A stretch of DNA of 64,000 bases from Mucilaginibacter sp. OK268 (GCF_900103125.1 NZ_FNJV01000003.1:744001-808000), one strand, 5' to 3'; shown: positions 31,949 to 43,415, counted from the first letter of the stretch. Numbers and translations: made by a program. The notes: generated by a model not told the origin, from the letters alone.

Positions 31949-32085
31949 GTCAGAATCAGAATTGACAGAATTTTAGGATTTACAGAATTGATCGCTAAAA
32001 ATTTTTATAATTCTGATGATTCTGTAAATTAGGAAAATCCTGATTCAGACAAATTCTGTAAATTAGGAAAATTCTGATCCGAACA
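31949..32085. repeat. CAGAAT-word repeat with inverted and direct parts
   Basis: Left part repeats CAGAATT; right part repeats TTCTGTAAATTAGGAAAAT twice with a 34-bp period. The halves are complementary. Less regular than the heptad sites. Confidence 0.65.
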
Positions 32086-32097
32086 AATTAACACTGT

Positions 32098-32712
32098 ATG
32101 CACATAGCTATTGTAGGAAACATAGGAGCGGGCAAAACTACCCTCACCGAAATGCTGGCCCGGAACTATGGATGGGAACCGCTGTTTGAAGCCGTTGATA
32201 ACAATCCCTACCTTGAAGATTTTTACAGCGACATGAAACGCTGGAGCTTTAACCTCCAGATCTATTTCCTGAACAGCCGTTACCGCCAAATAGTGGACAT
32301 ACAAAAAAGCGGGCGCAACATTCTGCAGGATCGTACCATTTATGAGGATGCCTATATTTTTGCCGAAAACCTGCATGATATGGGCCTCATGACTACCCGC
32401 GACTACGAAAACTACCAGTCTATATTTGATAATATTACCGAGTACATTAAACCACCCGATCTGTTGGTTTACCTCAAAGCATCTGTACCTACCCTGGTGA
32501 GTAATATACAACGCCGCGGTCGGGAATATGAAATAGGTATTCGCCTGGACTACCTCTCTAAACTGAACGAGAAGTATGAAAAATGGATCAGGAACTATAA
32601 GCTGGGCAAATTATTGATATTGGATAAAGACAACCTTGATTTTGCCAACAATACCGAAGACATGGCCACCATTGTTCAACTGATCGAGCGCGAAATTAAC
32701 GGACTGTTTTAG
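32098..32712 (+). CDS. Deoxynucleoside kinase
   Basis: 204 residues, cytoplasmic salvage enzyme that phosphorylates deoxynucleosides with ATP. Walker A GNIGAGKTT at 7-15, the ERS-like segment DRTIYEDAYIFA, YLKASVPTLVSNIQRRGREYE with the LID arginines, and the C-terminal KWIRNYKLGKLLILDKDNLD. It resembles the dGK/dAK/dCK superfamily; which base it prefers cannot be read here. Stand-alone between two repeat arrays; kdsB follows 108 bp later in the same direction. Confidence 0.88.
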   Translation: MHIAIVGNIGAGKTTLTEMLARNYGWEPLFEAVDNNPYLEDFYSDMKRWSFNLQIYFLNSRYRQIVDIQKSGRNILQDRTIYEDAYIFAENLHDMGLMTTRDYENYQSIFDNITEYIKPPDLLVYLKASVPTLVSNIQRRGREYEIGIRLDYLSKLNEKYEKWIRNYKLGKLLILDKDNLDFANNTEDMATIVQLIEREINGLF

Positions 32713-32816
32713 AACGTTGTAAGTTTGACGTTTTACGTAATACGTTCCAAGCAGTTCAAGCATTTAAATAATTACCAGGCGAAACGTACAACGTATTACG
32801 TAAAACCTACAACCTA
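32712..32816. repeat. Heptad-word inverted repeat
   Basis: Left arm CGTTGTA, AGTTTGA, CGTTTTA, CGTAATA, CGTTCCA; right arm GAAACGTACAACGTATTACG and AAAACCTACAAC, its inverse. Fills nearly the whole gap between the kinase gene and kdsB. Confidence 0.75.
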
Positions 32817-32820
32817 ACAA

Positions 32821-33549
32821 ATGAAAGTATTAGGTATTATCCCCGCCCGTTATGCGTCTTCCCGTTTCCCGGGCAAGCCATTGGTTGATATTGGTGGTAA
32901 AAGTATGATACAGCGGGTTTATGAGCAGGCCAAAAAATGTACCAGCTTAAGCGAGGTTGTTGTTGCTACCGATGACGAACGCATATTTAATCATGTACAG
33001 GCTTTTGGCGGCGTAGCCGTAATGACCGGGTCTGACCACCAAAGCGGAACCGACCGTTGTGCCGAAGTGGCCCTGCTGCACCCGGAGTATGAAGTGATCA
33101 TCAACATTCAGGGTGATGAACCATTTATCGATCCCGAACAGATCGCCAAATTAGCCGCCTGCTTTACCGACAAAGCCACACAATTGGGCACACTGATCAA
33201 ACGAATTAAAACCGAGGAGGAATTGTTTAATAACAACTCCCCAAAAGTAGTGGTCAACAAATTATCCGAGGCGATTTATTTTTCACGCTCTGCCTTGCCG
33301 CACATCCGCGGACAGGAACCCGAAAACTGGCTGGAATTTTATACTTTCTTTAAACACATCGGCATATACGGATATCGGGCCGATATCTTACAGCAGGTCA
33401 CCAAACTACCCGTATCATCACTGGAAAAAGCCGAAAGCCTTGAGCAGCTCCGCTGGATAGAGAACGGCTACCGCATCAAAGTTGCCGAAACCGAACTGGA
33501 AACCTATGCGGTTGATGTACCAGAAGATCTGCTGAAATTGAAGTTTTAA
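32821..33549 (+). CDS. kdsB: 3-deoxy-manno-octulosonate cytidylyltransferase
   Basis: Activates Kdo as CMP-Kdo for lipopolysaccharide inner core, so the organism makes Gram-negative LPS. 242 residues. N-terminal nucleotidyltransferase loop IPARYASSRFPGKPL, VVVATDDERI, TGSDHQSGTDRCAEVA, INIQGDEPFI, and the C-terminal HIGIYGYRADIL, LEKAESLEQLRWIENG. Complete, normal length. It starts 5 bp after the end of the upstream heptad repeat. Confidence 0.96.
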   Translation: MKVLGIIPARYASSRFPGKPLVDIGGKSMIQRVYEQAKKCTSLSEVVVATDDERIFNHVQAFGGVAVMTGSDHQSGTDRCAEVALLHPEYEVIINIQGDEPFIDPEQIAKLAACFTDKATQLGTLIKRIKTEEELFNNNSPKVVVNKLSEAIYFSRSALPHIRGQEPENWLEFYTFFKHIGIYGYRADILQQVTKLPVSSLEKAESLEQLRWIENGYRIKVAETELETYAVDVPEDLLKLKF

Positions 33550-33705
33550 TAATATCTCCTTTACTAATTCCGAGCTTATAAGTTCCATCCAGTTGGGAGG
33601 GAATCGCAGATGCCCCAGCTTTCTTTTTACTATTCTGAACATCTCAATATTAATCGTTTGATTAAAATATGGCATTCATATAACACTATGGGGTTAAACA
33701 TGTAA

Positions 33706-33713
33706 TAACTTTG
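33706..33713 (+). promoter_or_regulatory. -7 promoter element
   Basis: TAACTTTG, a full TAnnTTTG match, 24 bp before the ATG at 33738. Confidence 0.6.
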
Positions 33714-33737
33714 TATTTACATTAACCTCACAGTACT

Positions 33738-34316
33738 ATGAAAACTCTTTTGAAAAAAGTAGCCATCTGCTTAGCGGCTACCTTATTTACATTAGGAGTA
33801 AAGGCTCAAAGCCAGGACTACGTGATTACAACCCAGGGCGATTCGATACCCTGTACCATCAAGATCCCCTTAATAACCTGTGGCGATGGCAATTATAAAA
33901 CAAGTACCAATGGTCCGTCTGTAAAGATCAAGCCTGAAGAGATCAAAGAATATTATATCAGCAAAAAGGAAACACTATATAGAGCTGTTATCAAAGAAGG
34001 CAAAACCAAACCTGAATTCCTGCTTGTTTTGGAAACCGGAAAAATAAGCCTGTACGAAGAAGTTACCGAAGTTTATGTTAACAATACCGTTACCACCCTT
34101 ACTAAGTGGTATGTTGCCAAAGGCTCCGATGTTGCAATACCTTTAAAAACCGACGATGTATTCATGGCCAAATCCAGAAAACAGCGTAAGGGAGAATTTA
34201 CCACACTGATCAGTGATAACAATGCGGTTTATGCCCAATACACCGCCGAAAACAAATTCAGCTTTAAGCGGATCAGGATCCTGGTTCAGCAGTATAATAG
34301 TACTACAAGTATTTAA
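33738..34316 (+). CDS. Secreted protein of unknown function
   Basis: 192 residues with a clear signal peptide (hydrophobic 8-22, ending GVKAQS). The mature part is a compact beta-rich domain: DYVITTQGDSIPCTIKIPL, KIKPEEIKEYYISKKETLYR and LVLETGKISLYEEVTEVYVN. This resembles the common Bacteroidota secreted proteins that begin with GDxIxCxI, whose function is unassigned. Its own promoter and terminator make it monocistronic. Not recognised further. Confidence 0.75.
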   Translation: MKTLLKKVAICLAATLFTLGVKAQSQDYVITTQGDSIPCTIKIPLITCGDGNYKTSTNGPSVKIKPEEIKEYYISKKETLYRAVIKEGKTKPEFLLVLETGKISLYEEVTEVYVNNTVTTLTKWYVAKGSDVAIPLKTDDVFMAKSRKQRKGEFTTLISDNNAVYAQYTAENKFSFKRIRILVQQYNSTTSI

Positions 34317-34321
34317 AATGC

Positions 34322-34362
34322 AAAAAGAAAAGGGCGATTCAAGAATCGCCCTTTTCTTTTTG
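34322..34362. terminator. Bidirectional terminator
   Basis: AAAAGGGCGATTC/GAATCGCCCTTTT with outer AAAAGA/TCTTTT, nearly 19 bp of perfect stem, between convergent genes ending at 34316 and 34370. Confidence 0.9.
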
Positions 34363-34369
34363 CGACCAA

Positions 34370-35863
34370 TTACTTATTAACCAAAGCCTTATCCAGTTCA
34401 GCAGTAAGCAAATTGCCATCTGATGGCCTTGCGCTGTTATTGTTCACTATTTTGCCATCAGTGCCAATAGTCATATAATGAGGGATCCCCATTATATTAT
34501 ATTTTTGACAAACCGGATTTCGTGTCCAGCCCTCGGCAATAAGATTAATGCCGCTTACCTTTAACGATTCCAGGCTATTTTTCCAGGTTTTTTTATCAGA
34601 ATCGACACAGATATTCAAAAAAACCACATTCTTATCTTTATATTTTTCATGCAGCGGCTCGGTGGCGTTTTTTATTTCGTACACACAGGGGCCACAGCCT
34701 ACACCCCAAAAATCAATGTAAACTACTTTGCCCCGCAAACTTTTCAAGGATACCGTTTCACCTTTATCATTCTTCAAACTAAAATCAGGCGCGGGCTTAC
34801 CGGGTTTTAATTGCTGTACCACCGCATAAAATTGTTTAAGACTATCCGCATATCGCGGTGTTTTAACCTTGGTGATAAAGTCCTTATAAACACTGCTTAC
34901 ATCGTCAAATGGGTAAAACCCAAACGCCTCTTCTATCTCCTTGGTCGCAAACCAATCGCGAATCTCGGGTAAATGCAAATTATTCATACCAAAGTAATAC
35001 TCATCCCATACAGGCACCCCGGCAGACGGCTTGTTCCCCCACCCCGCTCCCTGAGCAGGTACGTAATTAGAGCGAGCATAGTTAAAAATAAATTGCTTAT
35101 AAGCGTTGCTATTCCTGTAAGCATATACCGATTCGGCGCGGTAATTACCGGGGTTAAATTTATGGTTGAGCATTTTCCCAATGGTACTGGTATCTTTAAT
35201 TTTCAGATCAAATCTGGTCACTAATCCATAATCACTTAACAGGTTAACGTATTTATAATATACATCGGTGATCAACTTCCGACTTTCGGCCTGGTCAAGA
35301 TGTACTGCCGCTATCATCATCTCCTTGTTATACAAATTATTTATCTTATCATACTTCACTGAATCAGGAGCTTTATCGGCGTACATAGACTTCATCAGGT
35401 CCATCAACTCTACACGGCAATTGTTATAAACAGAAATCATGGTCTGTAACCTGGCATTAATATGCGATTGTGGCGATGATACGCGAAACGTATTTTTAAA
35501 ATCCTTGTTATCCCAGTTTACCTCAATGATATCATTTTTTTGAGCGCAAATGGTAATAGCGTCATCGTTTAGATACAGGTAGATATCTTCTGTTTCGCTG
35601 TCAATACTAATAGTTTTGTTAAAGTTACCATCCTTATCAACGGGAACGGTTACGGAGTAATTGGTCAAATCGCCGGTTATGGCCAGCTCCCAGAATTTAT
35701 CGCTAAAGTTTTTAACGCTCCCTTTTATTACAGCGGTGGCTTTGGGTGCAGGTGTAGTGGTTAAAGGCATAAAGATTAAATCTTTATGAACAACTTTCTT
35801 TTTTATTTGAGCACTCAGGTTCAGCGCTAAAAATAGCAGGGGTATAAATAGCAGGTTTTTCAT
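34370..35863 (-). CDS. Thioredoxin-domain (TlpA/ResA-like) secreted protein
   Basis: 497 residues, signal peptide (3-19, LNLSAQ). The N-terminal about 340 residues contain a beta-rich DUF4369-like domain and a helical spacer; the C-terminal 145 residues are a redoxin domain starting GKPAPDFSLKNDKGETVSLK with the redox pair C390-G-P-C393 in GVGCGPCVYE and the cis-proline in MGIPHYM. Periplasmic thiol-disulfide oxidoreductase, of the type often linked to cytochrome maturation or nutrient uptake loci. No partner is adjacent. Confidence 0.85.
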   Translation of the reverse strand: MKNLLFIPLLFLALNLSAQIKKKVVHKDLIFMPLTTTPAPKATAVIKGSVKNFSDKFWELAITGDLTNYSVTVPVDKDGNFNKTISIDSETEDIYLYLNDDAITICAQKNDIIEVNWDNKDFKNTFRVSSPQSHINARLQTMISVYNNCRVELMDLMKSMYADKAPDSVKYDKINNLYNKEMMIAAVHLDQAESRKLITDVYYKYVNLLSDYGLVTRFDLKIKDTSTIGKMLNHKFNPGNYRAESVYAYRNSNAYKQFIFNYARSNYVPAQGAGWGNKPSAGVPVWDEYYFGMNNLHLPEIRDWFATKEIEEAFGFYPFDDVSSVYKDFITKVKTPRYADSLKQFYAVVQQLKPGKPAPDFSLKNDKGETVSLKSLRGKVVYIDFWGVGCGPCVYEIKNATEPLHEKYKDKNVVFLNICVDSDKKTWKNSLESLKVSGINLIAEGWTRNPVCQKYNIMGIPHYMTIGTDGKIVNNNSARPSDGNLLTAELDKALVNK

Positions 35864-35940
35864 GAGATGTAATAAGATTAGATTATCGTAAATATAGGAC
35901 TAAAACAACTAAACTTAAGTTTGCATGATGTTTATTCAAG

Positions 35941-36030
35941 ATATGTCATTGCGAGCGCAGCGTGGCAATCTCCTCCCCAGCAGAGGCACGCGAGGAGATT
36001 GCTTCGTCGTTCCTCCTCGCAATGACATAT
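35941..36030. repeat. GTCATTGCGAG hairpin element (copy 4)
   Basis: Terminal inverted repeats ATATGTCATTGCGAGCG and CCTCGCAATGACATAT with GGCAATCTCCTC/GAGGAGATTGC inside. The short middle makes this almost one continuous hairpin of 90 bp. Confidence 0.85.
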
Positions 36031-36128
36031 TCTTGATAAGTAATTGAGTTCGTGCCCTGAACGCAACACATCATCTTATCTTCAGAGTTCCTGGATTTTA
36101 ATTCTCAGGGTACCCCGTTTTTACTTAT

Positions 36129-39100
36129 CTATTCCTGCCTGTTCAGCAAAGCCGCAAACTTATTGCCGTAATCGTCCAACTGCGCCTGGTATTGTTGGTG
36201 CAGGGCTGTTTCCTTATAGGTTTTTGTAGTATCGGCCAATCCGTTCAATACATATAGCTGAAACTGCACCTCGTTGGCATTCAGTGCTTCGGGTTTATTT
36301 TGCAATAGGGTATAATTATAAGCCAGCTGATCGGTCAGATAACTATCAATACCTTTTATATATCGGTTAGCCAGTTCCTTATCATTCAGTTTATAGGCCA
36401 CCTGTGCCAGCATGAGCTTACGATGGGCCGAGTCGATATTGGGGTTGATATCCGGCATCTCCTGATCAAATTTATGCAGTACATTCAGCGCCAGGTCATT
36501 CCGGCCATCTTTAATCAATCCCTGGGCCAGTTCATGGAAAGTACTTTCCATAAAAGGATAAAACTCAGTTTTGGCTACCGGATCAAGATACCGGGCATGC
36601 TTAAAATTGCCGAATTTAAATTTGTTCATCACATTATTGTAGGCTACCAGGCTGTTAACCTTGCTCAGCTGATCCTTCATCGAAGTATCCTTTTTAAAAG
36701 GTATCAGGTGATAAACAAAGCCTTCTTTATACAAGTATGGTTGTAAACCGTTCATCCCAGACGGAGGCACCCCTATGGTAAAGCATACAGGCCTTTGCCA
36801 ATTGTTATGAGCCAGAATATCCATGATGGCCAGGTTATCCTTAAAAATATAATTGGCAGGATACTTCCACTCCATCTCCGTAGCCAGTTTGTCTTTTTGC
36901 TCCGTGGTGATTACCCCGTTCTTTACTATAACATCCGGGTTAATGCTGAGTTTAAAGTTTTTTGTGGGCAGGTAATTCATGGTTTCGCCATTCTGATACT
37001 GTACTTTGGTGCGGCTATCGTCGGATGTAATAAAATCAAACACATCCTTTACATCTACATATCCGGGTATCTTAGCGTCGTTAAAGGCTATTACATCGCG
37101 TGTGCCCAATTTATATTTATCAAAGGGCATAGTAATAGGTAATGGTGCCGATTGGTTCATTGGCCGCTGCATTTGCCGTATCATCCAATCACTGCCAAAT
37201 AAGCTGGTAATTACTATTCTTACATCAGGCCTAATGCCTTCAACCTCCTGGTCATACCAAAGGGAATAGGTATCATTATCGCCATTGGTAAACAGGATGG
37301 CATTTTTGGGGCAGGATATCAGGAAATTATAGGCCATGTCATGCGGAATCATTTTGGTCGACCGGTCATGTCCACCCCATTCCTGCCGGGCCAGCAATAC
37401 GGGGGCAACCAACAGACAAGTTGCCACCGATGCCAGCGCCGCGCTGTGCGCGTTTATCTTGCGGCGTGCGGCATCATACAGGGCCAACACACCCAGGCCA
37501 ATCCAAATGGCAAAAGCATAAAACGAACCCACGTACGAGTAATCGCGCTCGCGGGGTTGCAGGTTCACTTGGTTAACATATAGTACAATAGCCAAACCGG
37601 TAAAAAACCAAAGCAAGGCTATAATGGTAGCATCTCCCCTTCTTCGTTTAAAATGATAAAACATCCCTAATAAGCCAATGATCAATGGCAGGGCATATAA
37701 AGGGGTATAAGTATTTGAATTGGTGATAGATTTTGGCAGATGACGGGCACCATCAAAAATACCAGAGGTCCAGTTGCCATCAGTTGACGCCGTGCTGGTT
37801 TGGCCGTCCAGATCATTATAGCGGCCCACAAAATTCCATAAAAAATAGCGCCAGTACATCTGGTACATCTGCCAGCTCAGCATCCATCTCATGTTATCTG
37901 CAAAGGTGGGACTTTGCCCATCGGGCAGGTTAAGCCATTGCTTGTAGAATTGCACGTTCTGCGCAAAATCCTGATCACCCTCAGTACTGTGCATACGGGG
38001 CATAATGGTATTATGATCAAACACGTAATTCTGTTTTTTGCCGGATATCTCATAGCGGTTACGGCCCTTGCGGTACATAGCGCTGCCCTCGCTTTGATCA
38101 ATTACTTTGGCGTCGAATTGCGGGCCGTATAGCAGGGGATTATCGCCATACTGGGTCCTGTTCAAATAGCTATTCAGGGTAAAAGCATTATCCGGATGCC
38201 AGTTGTTCAGATTGGTGTTAGCTGTAGCGCGGATAGGAATATATATAAATGATCCATAGCCAAAATAGATAAAGGCCAGGCATACCAGCGCCAGATTTAG
38301 CGCCATTTTTTGATGACGGATGCTATATCTTATAGCAAAAACCAATAATGCGATGAGGACTACAAATACAAATGCTGCTCCGCTGCCAAAACCCATTCCC
38401 AGTGTATTTACAAAAAACAGATCAGCATAAGCGGCTATCTTGATGGTATATTCCCTGATACCATATTGCACCAGACCCAGGATCACGATGCTGATCAAAA
38501 ACACCACGATGCTGCTTTTTATAGTAGGATTTTTATGCCTGTGGAAATAATAAACCATAGTGATGGCCGGGATGGTTAACAGATTAAGCAGATGTATACC
38601 TATGGAAAGACCCATAATATAGGCTATCAGCACAATCCATTTATCCGCACCGGGTTCATCGGCGTGGGCTTCCCATTTCAGTATAGCCCAAAATACCACC
38701 GCGGTACATAAGGACGACAGGGCGAACACAATAGTTTCCACCGCCGAAAACCAGAAGGTATCGGTATAGGCAAAGGCGAGTGCCCCCACCAAACCGGCAC
38801 CCATTACCGCGATCATTTGCGATGAGCTGATATCCTGACCTTTAGCTACCAGCAGTTTTTTAGCCAGGGCGGTTATCGTCCAAAATAAAAACATCACCGT
38901 AACCCCGCTGGCTAATGCCGAACCCAGGTTGGTGAAATAAGGTACTTTGGTGTTATCACCGAAAGACAACAGGGAAAACAGTTTACCCAGCATGGCAAAC
39001 ATCGGGTAGCCCGGCTGGTGCGATACCTGCAGGCGGTAAGCGCAGGATATAAATTCGCCGCAGTCCCAAAAGCTAACAGATGGCTCCAGGGTTAAAACAT

Positions 39101-39167
39101 AGGTAGTAAAAGCGATCAGGAGGCATAGCCAGCCTAACAGGTTATTAATCTTGTGGTAGCGTATCAT
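36129..39167 (-). CDS. DUF2723 multi-pass membrane protein (glycosyltransferase-like)
   Basis: 1012 residues. The N-terminal about 560 residues contain roughly 12 membrane helices with the DUF2723 opening LEPSVSFWDCGEFISCAYRL and HQPGYPMFAMLG, the Asp/Glu-bearing first loop typical of GT-C sugar transferases. The remainder is a large periplasmic region with a segment NGDNDTYSLWYDQEVEGIRP typical of the family and a helical repeat-like tail (from about 850). Proteins of this type are thought to O-mannosylate exported proteins or to transfer sugars from lipid carriers in Bacteroidota; the exact substrate is unknown. Divergent from pyrG. Confidence 0.82.
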   Translation of the reverse strand: MIRYHKINNLLGWLCLLIAFTTYVLTLEPSVSFWDCGEFISCAYRLQVSHQPGYPMFAMLGKLFSLLSFGDNTKVPYFTNLGSALASGVTVMFLFWTITALAKKLLVAKGQDISSSQMIAVMGAGLVGALAFAYTDTFWFSAVETIVFALSSLCTAVVFWAILKWEAHADEPGADKWIVLIAYIMGLSIGIHLLNLLTIPAITMVYYFHRHKNPTIKSSIVVFLISIVILGLVQYGIREYTIKIAAYADLFFVNTLGMGFGSGAAFVFVVLIALLVFAIRYSIRHQKMALNLALVCLAFIYFGYGSFIYIPIRATANTNLNNWHPDNAFTLNSYLNRTQYGDNPLLYGPQFDAKVIDQSEGSAMYRKGRNRYEISGKKQNYVFDHNTIMPRMHSTEGDQDFAQNVQFYKQWLNLPDGQSPTFADNMRWMLSWQMYQMYWRYFLWNFVGRYNDLDGQTSTASTDGNWTSGIFDGARHLPKSITNSNTYTPLYALPLIIGLLGMFYHFKRRRGDATIIALLWFFTGLAIVLYVNQVNLQPRERDYSYVGSFYAFAIWIGLGVLALYDAARRKINAHSAALASVATCLLVAPVLLARQEWGGHDRSTKMIPHDMAYNFLISCPKNAILFTNGDNDTYSLWYDQEVEGIRPDVRIVITSLFGSDWMIRQMQRPMNQSAPLPITMPFDKYKLGTRDVIAFNDAKIPGYVDVKDVFDFITSDDSRTKVQYQNGETMNYLPTKNFKLSINPDVIVKNGVITTEQKDKLATEMEWKYPANYIFKDNLAIMDILAHNNWQRPVCFTIGVPPSGMNGLQPYLYKEGFVYHLIPFKKDTSMKDQLSKVNSLVAYNNVMNKFKFGNFKHARYLDPVAKTEFYPFMESTFHELAQGLIKDGRNDLALNVLHKFDQEMPDINPNIDSAHRKLMLAQVAYKLNDKELANRYIKGIDSYLTDQLAYNYTLLQNKPEALNANEVQFQLYVLNGLADTTKTYKETALHQQYQAQLDDYGNKFAALLNRQE

Positions 39168-39241
39168 AAATAAGGTTGTAAAGTTTAATCATATGTAACT
39201 GAGCACCAATTTCGGAGTAAACAACCAAAAGTCCATGGACA

Positions 39242-39277
39242 TTAACATACCTTAACATCTTTTAACACATTTTAACA
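39242..39277. repeat. Four TTAACA words at exact 10-bp spacing
   Basis: TTAACA starts at 39242, 39252, 39262 and 39272, one per helical turn, in the gap between the DUF2723 gene and pyrG, 75 bp before the DUF2723 start. The same word, similarly phased, is in the noncoding elements at 12535-12560 and 49313-49350. Confidence 0.65.
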
Positions 39278-39380
39278 TATTGATTTTAAGGAGATAACGT
39301 GAGATATTGGTTAGCAGGTATTGCTGGGGCAGATCATTATGCATAGAATGTATAATTCAGTAAACAGAAAATACATCCTG

Positions 39381-41120
<1,740 letters not shown>

Positions 41121-41313
41121 ATACAGATATTTATAATGCCTGGACGCGTTCTGAATATACTATAATTGAGCTAAGGCATCGTAACATACCTACTGATGAT
41201 GACTCTAAGCAATATATAGTGTACAAAGTAGCATCGATCTGAGCAACAAAGACGAAAATTTAACAGTGATGATCAATAACTGATAAAAAACTGATCATTC
41301 GATACAATAGATA

Positions 41314-43143
41314 ATGGATAAAAATACATTTACAGGATTATTCCTGATCATGGCAATTATAGCCGGCTCAATTTATTTTCTGAAGCCGTCTGATGCCGAA
41401 CTTAAAAAGGAACGACTGGTACAGCAGCAGGACTCTATAAGAAAGGGTTTAGCTAAAGCAAAAAGCGCCGCTACAGCAGCAATCAAACCAGACACCAACA
41501 AAGCCCAGGCGGTTGACTCTGCCCTATTGAAAAGCCCATTTGGAGCAGCCTCTGTAGGCAGCGAAAAAACGGTAACCTTAGAGAATAAGGACCTGTTAGT
41601 AAAACTGAGCACCCGTGGTGGCAAGGTTGCTTCTGTGGAACTTAAAAACTTTAAAACCTTTGATAAAAAGCCGCTTATACTTTTCAGCGGCGCTCAAAAT
41701 CATTTTGGTTTAAATTTTACCGCCGGTAATACGCCTATAAATACCGACAATTATTACTTTACACCAAGCGCTCCTGAACTTAAAGTTGCCGAAAAAGATT
41801 CTGCTTCGGTTACCCTGCGTTTAAGCTACAGCCCTACCCAGTATATTGATTATGTGTACAGCTTAAAAGGTACCGGTTATAAACTGGGCCTAACCATTAA
41901 GCCAACCGGTCTTGATGGTGTTATCAACAACAGCGGCAACATTAACCTGAACTGGGCAGCCAGCCTGCACAAACAGGAAAAAGACATCAAACAGGAACGT
42001 CAGTATTCAACTGTGTATTATTTTAATACCGAAGGACATGATGATTGGTTGAGCGAAACCAAAGATGATCAAAAAGATATCAGCGATAAGAAAATGGCCT
42101 GGATTGCCTTTAAGCAGCACTTCTTTTCAAACGCGTTGATCGTTAAAAATGGCATCAGTCGTTCAAATATGGCTGTATCTACAGATGTAGCCGATACTGC
42201 CGATGTTAAACAAATGAAAGCCGACCTGACCATTGCTCGTAGTGCTGATGGCAGCGTGCCTATGGAGTTTTACTTTGGCCCTAACCGTTATTCAACTTTA
42301 AAAGCACAGGGATCCGACCTGCAAAAGTTGGTTAACCTGGGTTGGGGACCTTTAAAATACATCAACCAGTTTGCTGTATTACCGGTATTTAACTTCCTGA
42401 AGCAATTTAACTGGAGCTACGGCCTGATTATTTTAGTATTGACCATTGTATTGAAGTTGGTATTATCGCCGCTTACTTATAAATCATACCTATCGATGGC
42501 TAAAATGCGCGTGCTGAAGCCCGAGATGGATGAGATCAAAACTAAAGTTGGTGAAGATAACCCTACCCTTTTACAGCAGGAATATTTAAAGCTGTATAAA
42601 AAGGCCGGTGTAAACCCATTAGGTGGTTGTTTACCATTAGTGATCCAAATGCCTATAGTGATTGCCTTCTTCCGCTTTTTCCCAAGTTTATTTGAACTGC
42701 GTGGCGAAAGCTTTTTGTGGATGCATGACCTTTCGACCTACGACTCAGTGATCACCTTTGCTCCGATAGCTATATTGGGTGGCATAAGCCACATCAGCTT
42801 AATGTGTTTGCTGATGACCATATCAACCCTGATCTATACTTATTTTAACAACCAGATATCAGGTGCTACCGGCCAGATGAAATACATCGGTTACATCACC
42901 CCTATCGTATTCCTGGTTACTTTGAACAGCTATCCTGCCGGTTTGAACTATTACTATTTCCTGGCTAATATGCTTACCTTTTTACAGCAATACCTGATCA
43001 AATTCATGGTTGATGATAAAAAGATACATGCCCAGATACAGGAGAATAAAAAGAAGCCTGAAGAAAAGAAAAAGAAATCGGGTTTTGGAGCTCGCATGGA
43101 AGAAATGATGCGCCAGCAACAAGTACAGCCTAAGAAGAAATAA
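41314..43143 (+). CDS. yidC: Membrane protein insertase YidC
   Basis: Inserts and folds inner-membrane proteins with or without Sec. 609 residues: one N-terminal membrane helix (MDKNTFTGLFLIMAIIAGSI), a large periplasmic domain (about 30-360), then the conserved five-helix insertase core with NWSYGLIILVLTIVLKLVL, LKPEMDEIKTKVGED, GGCLPLVIQMPIVIAFFRFF and NYYYFLANMLTFLQQYL. The C-terminal basic tail (KKPEEKKKKSGFGAR, QQQVQPKKK) probably contacts the ribosome. A terminator lies 65 bp downstream. Confidence 0.96.
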   Translation: MDKNTFTGLFLIMAIIAGSIYFLKPSDAELKKERLVQQQDSIRKGLAKAKSAATAAIKPDTNKAQAVDSALLKSPFGAASVGSEKTVTLENKDLLVKLSTRGGKVASVELKNFKTFDKKPLILFSGAQNHFGLNFTAGNTPINTDNYYFTPSAPELKVAEKDSASVTLRLSYSPTQYIDYVYSLKGTGYKLGLTIKPTGLDGVINNSGNINLNWAASLHKQEKDIKQERQYSTVYYFNTEGHDDWLSETKDDQKDISDKKMAWIAFKQHFFSNALIVKNGISRSNMAVSTDVADTADVKQMKADLTIARSADGSVPMEFYFGPNRYSTLKAQGSDLQKLVNLGWGPLKYINQFAVLPVFNFLKQFNWSYGLIILVLTIVLKLVLSPLTYKSYLSMAKMRVLKPEMDEIKTKVGEDNPTLLQQEYLKLYKKAGVNPLGGCLPLVIQMPIVIAFFRFFPSLFELRGESFLWMHDLSTYDSVITFAPIAILGGISHISLMCLLMTISTLIYTYFNNQISGATGQMKYIGYITPIVFLVTLNSYPAGLNYYYFLANMLTFLQQYLIKFMVDDKKIHAQIQENKKKPEEKKKKSGFGARMEEMMRQQQVQPKKK

Positions 43144-43158
43144 GTTTTTTTGATTTTG

Positions 43159-43205
43159 GGACTTTTGGACTTAGGACTGAAAGATAAAAGACAATAGACG
43201 ACAAT
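43159..43205. repeat. Heptad-word array, left arm
   Basis: GGACTT, TTGGACT, TAGGACT, GAAAGAT, AAAAGAC, AATAGAC, GACAATA. Partly the inverse of 43603-43637; the pair brackets the MITE-like element and two terminators. Confidence 0.55.
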
Positions 43206-43207
43206 AG

Positions 43208-43243
43208 AAAAGCCCTGAAAGATGAATCTTTCGGGGCTTTTTG
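43208..43243 (+). terminator. Terminator of yidC
   Basis: AAAAGCCCTGAAAGAT/ATCTTTCGGGGCTTTTT with T-run, 65 bp past the stop. Confidence 0.85.
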
Positions 43244-43304
43244 TTATACATCTTTTGCTATTGTTTGGCATCTGTGAATTGACGTTAAGCCGGTGATATT
43301 TGTG

Positions 43305-43415
43305 CAAAAAGTGGGTTTACACTTTTTTGCATGAAAAATTTCTAATATATTGATTATCAATAATATAAATCCATGTTAACCCTAAAAAGTGTAAACCATG
43401 TAAACCCACTTTTTG
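43305..43415. mobile_element. MITE-like element, copy 2
   Basis: 111 bp with perfect 17-bp terminal inverted repeats CAAAAAGTGGGTTTACA and TGTAAACCCACTTTTTG, and the palindrome ATTGATTATCAAT at 43349-43361. Its reverse complement aligns with 25217-25325 through GTGGGTTTACATGGTTTACAC, GGTTAACAT and the palindrome. No coding potential. Confidence 0.7.

Noticed and set aside
31949-32085. CRISPR-like or tRNA structure
   Set aside because: Repeats are short words with irregular spacing and no cloverleaf could be drawn.
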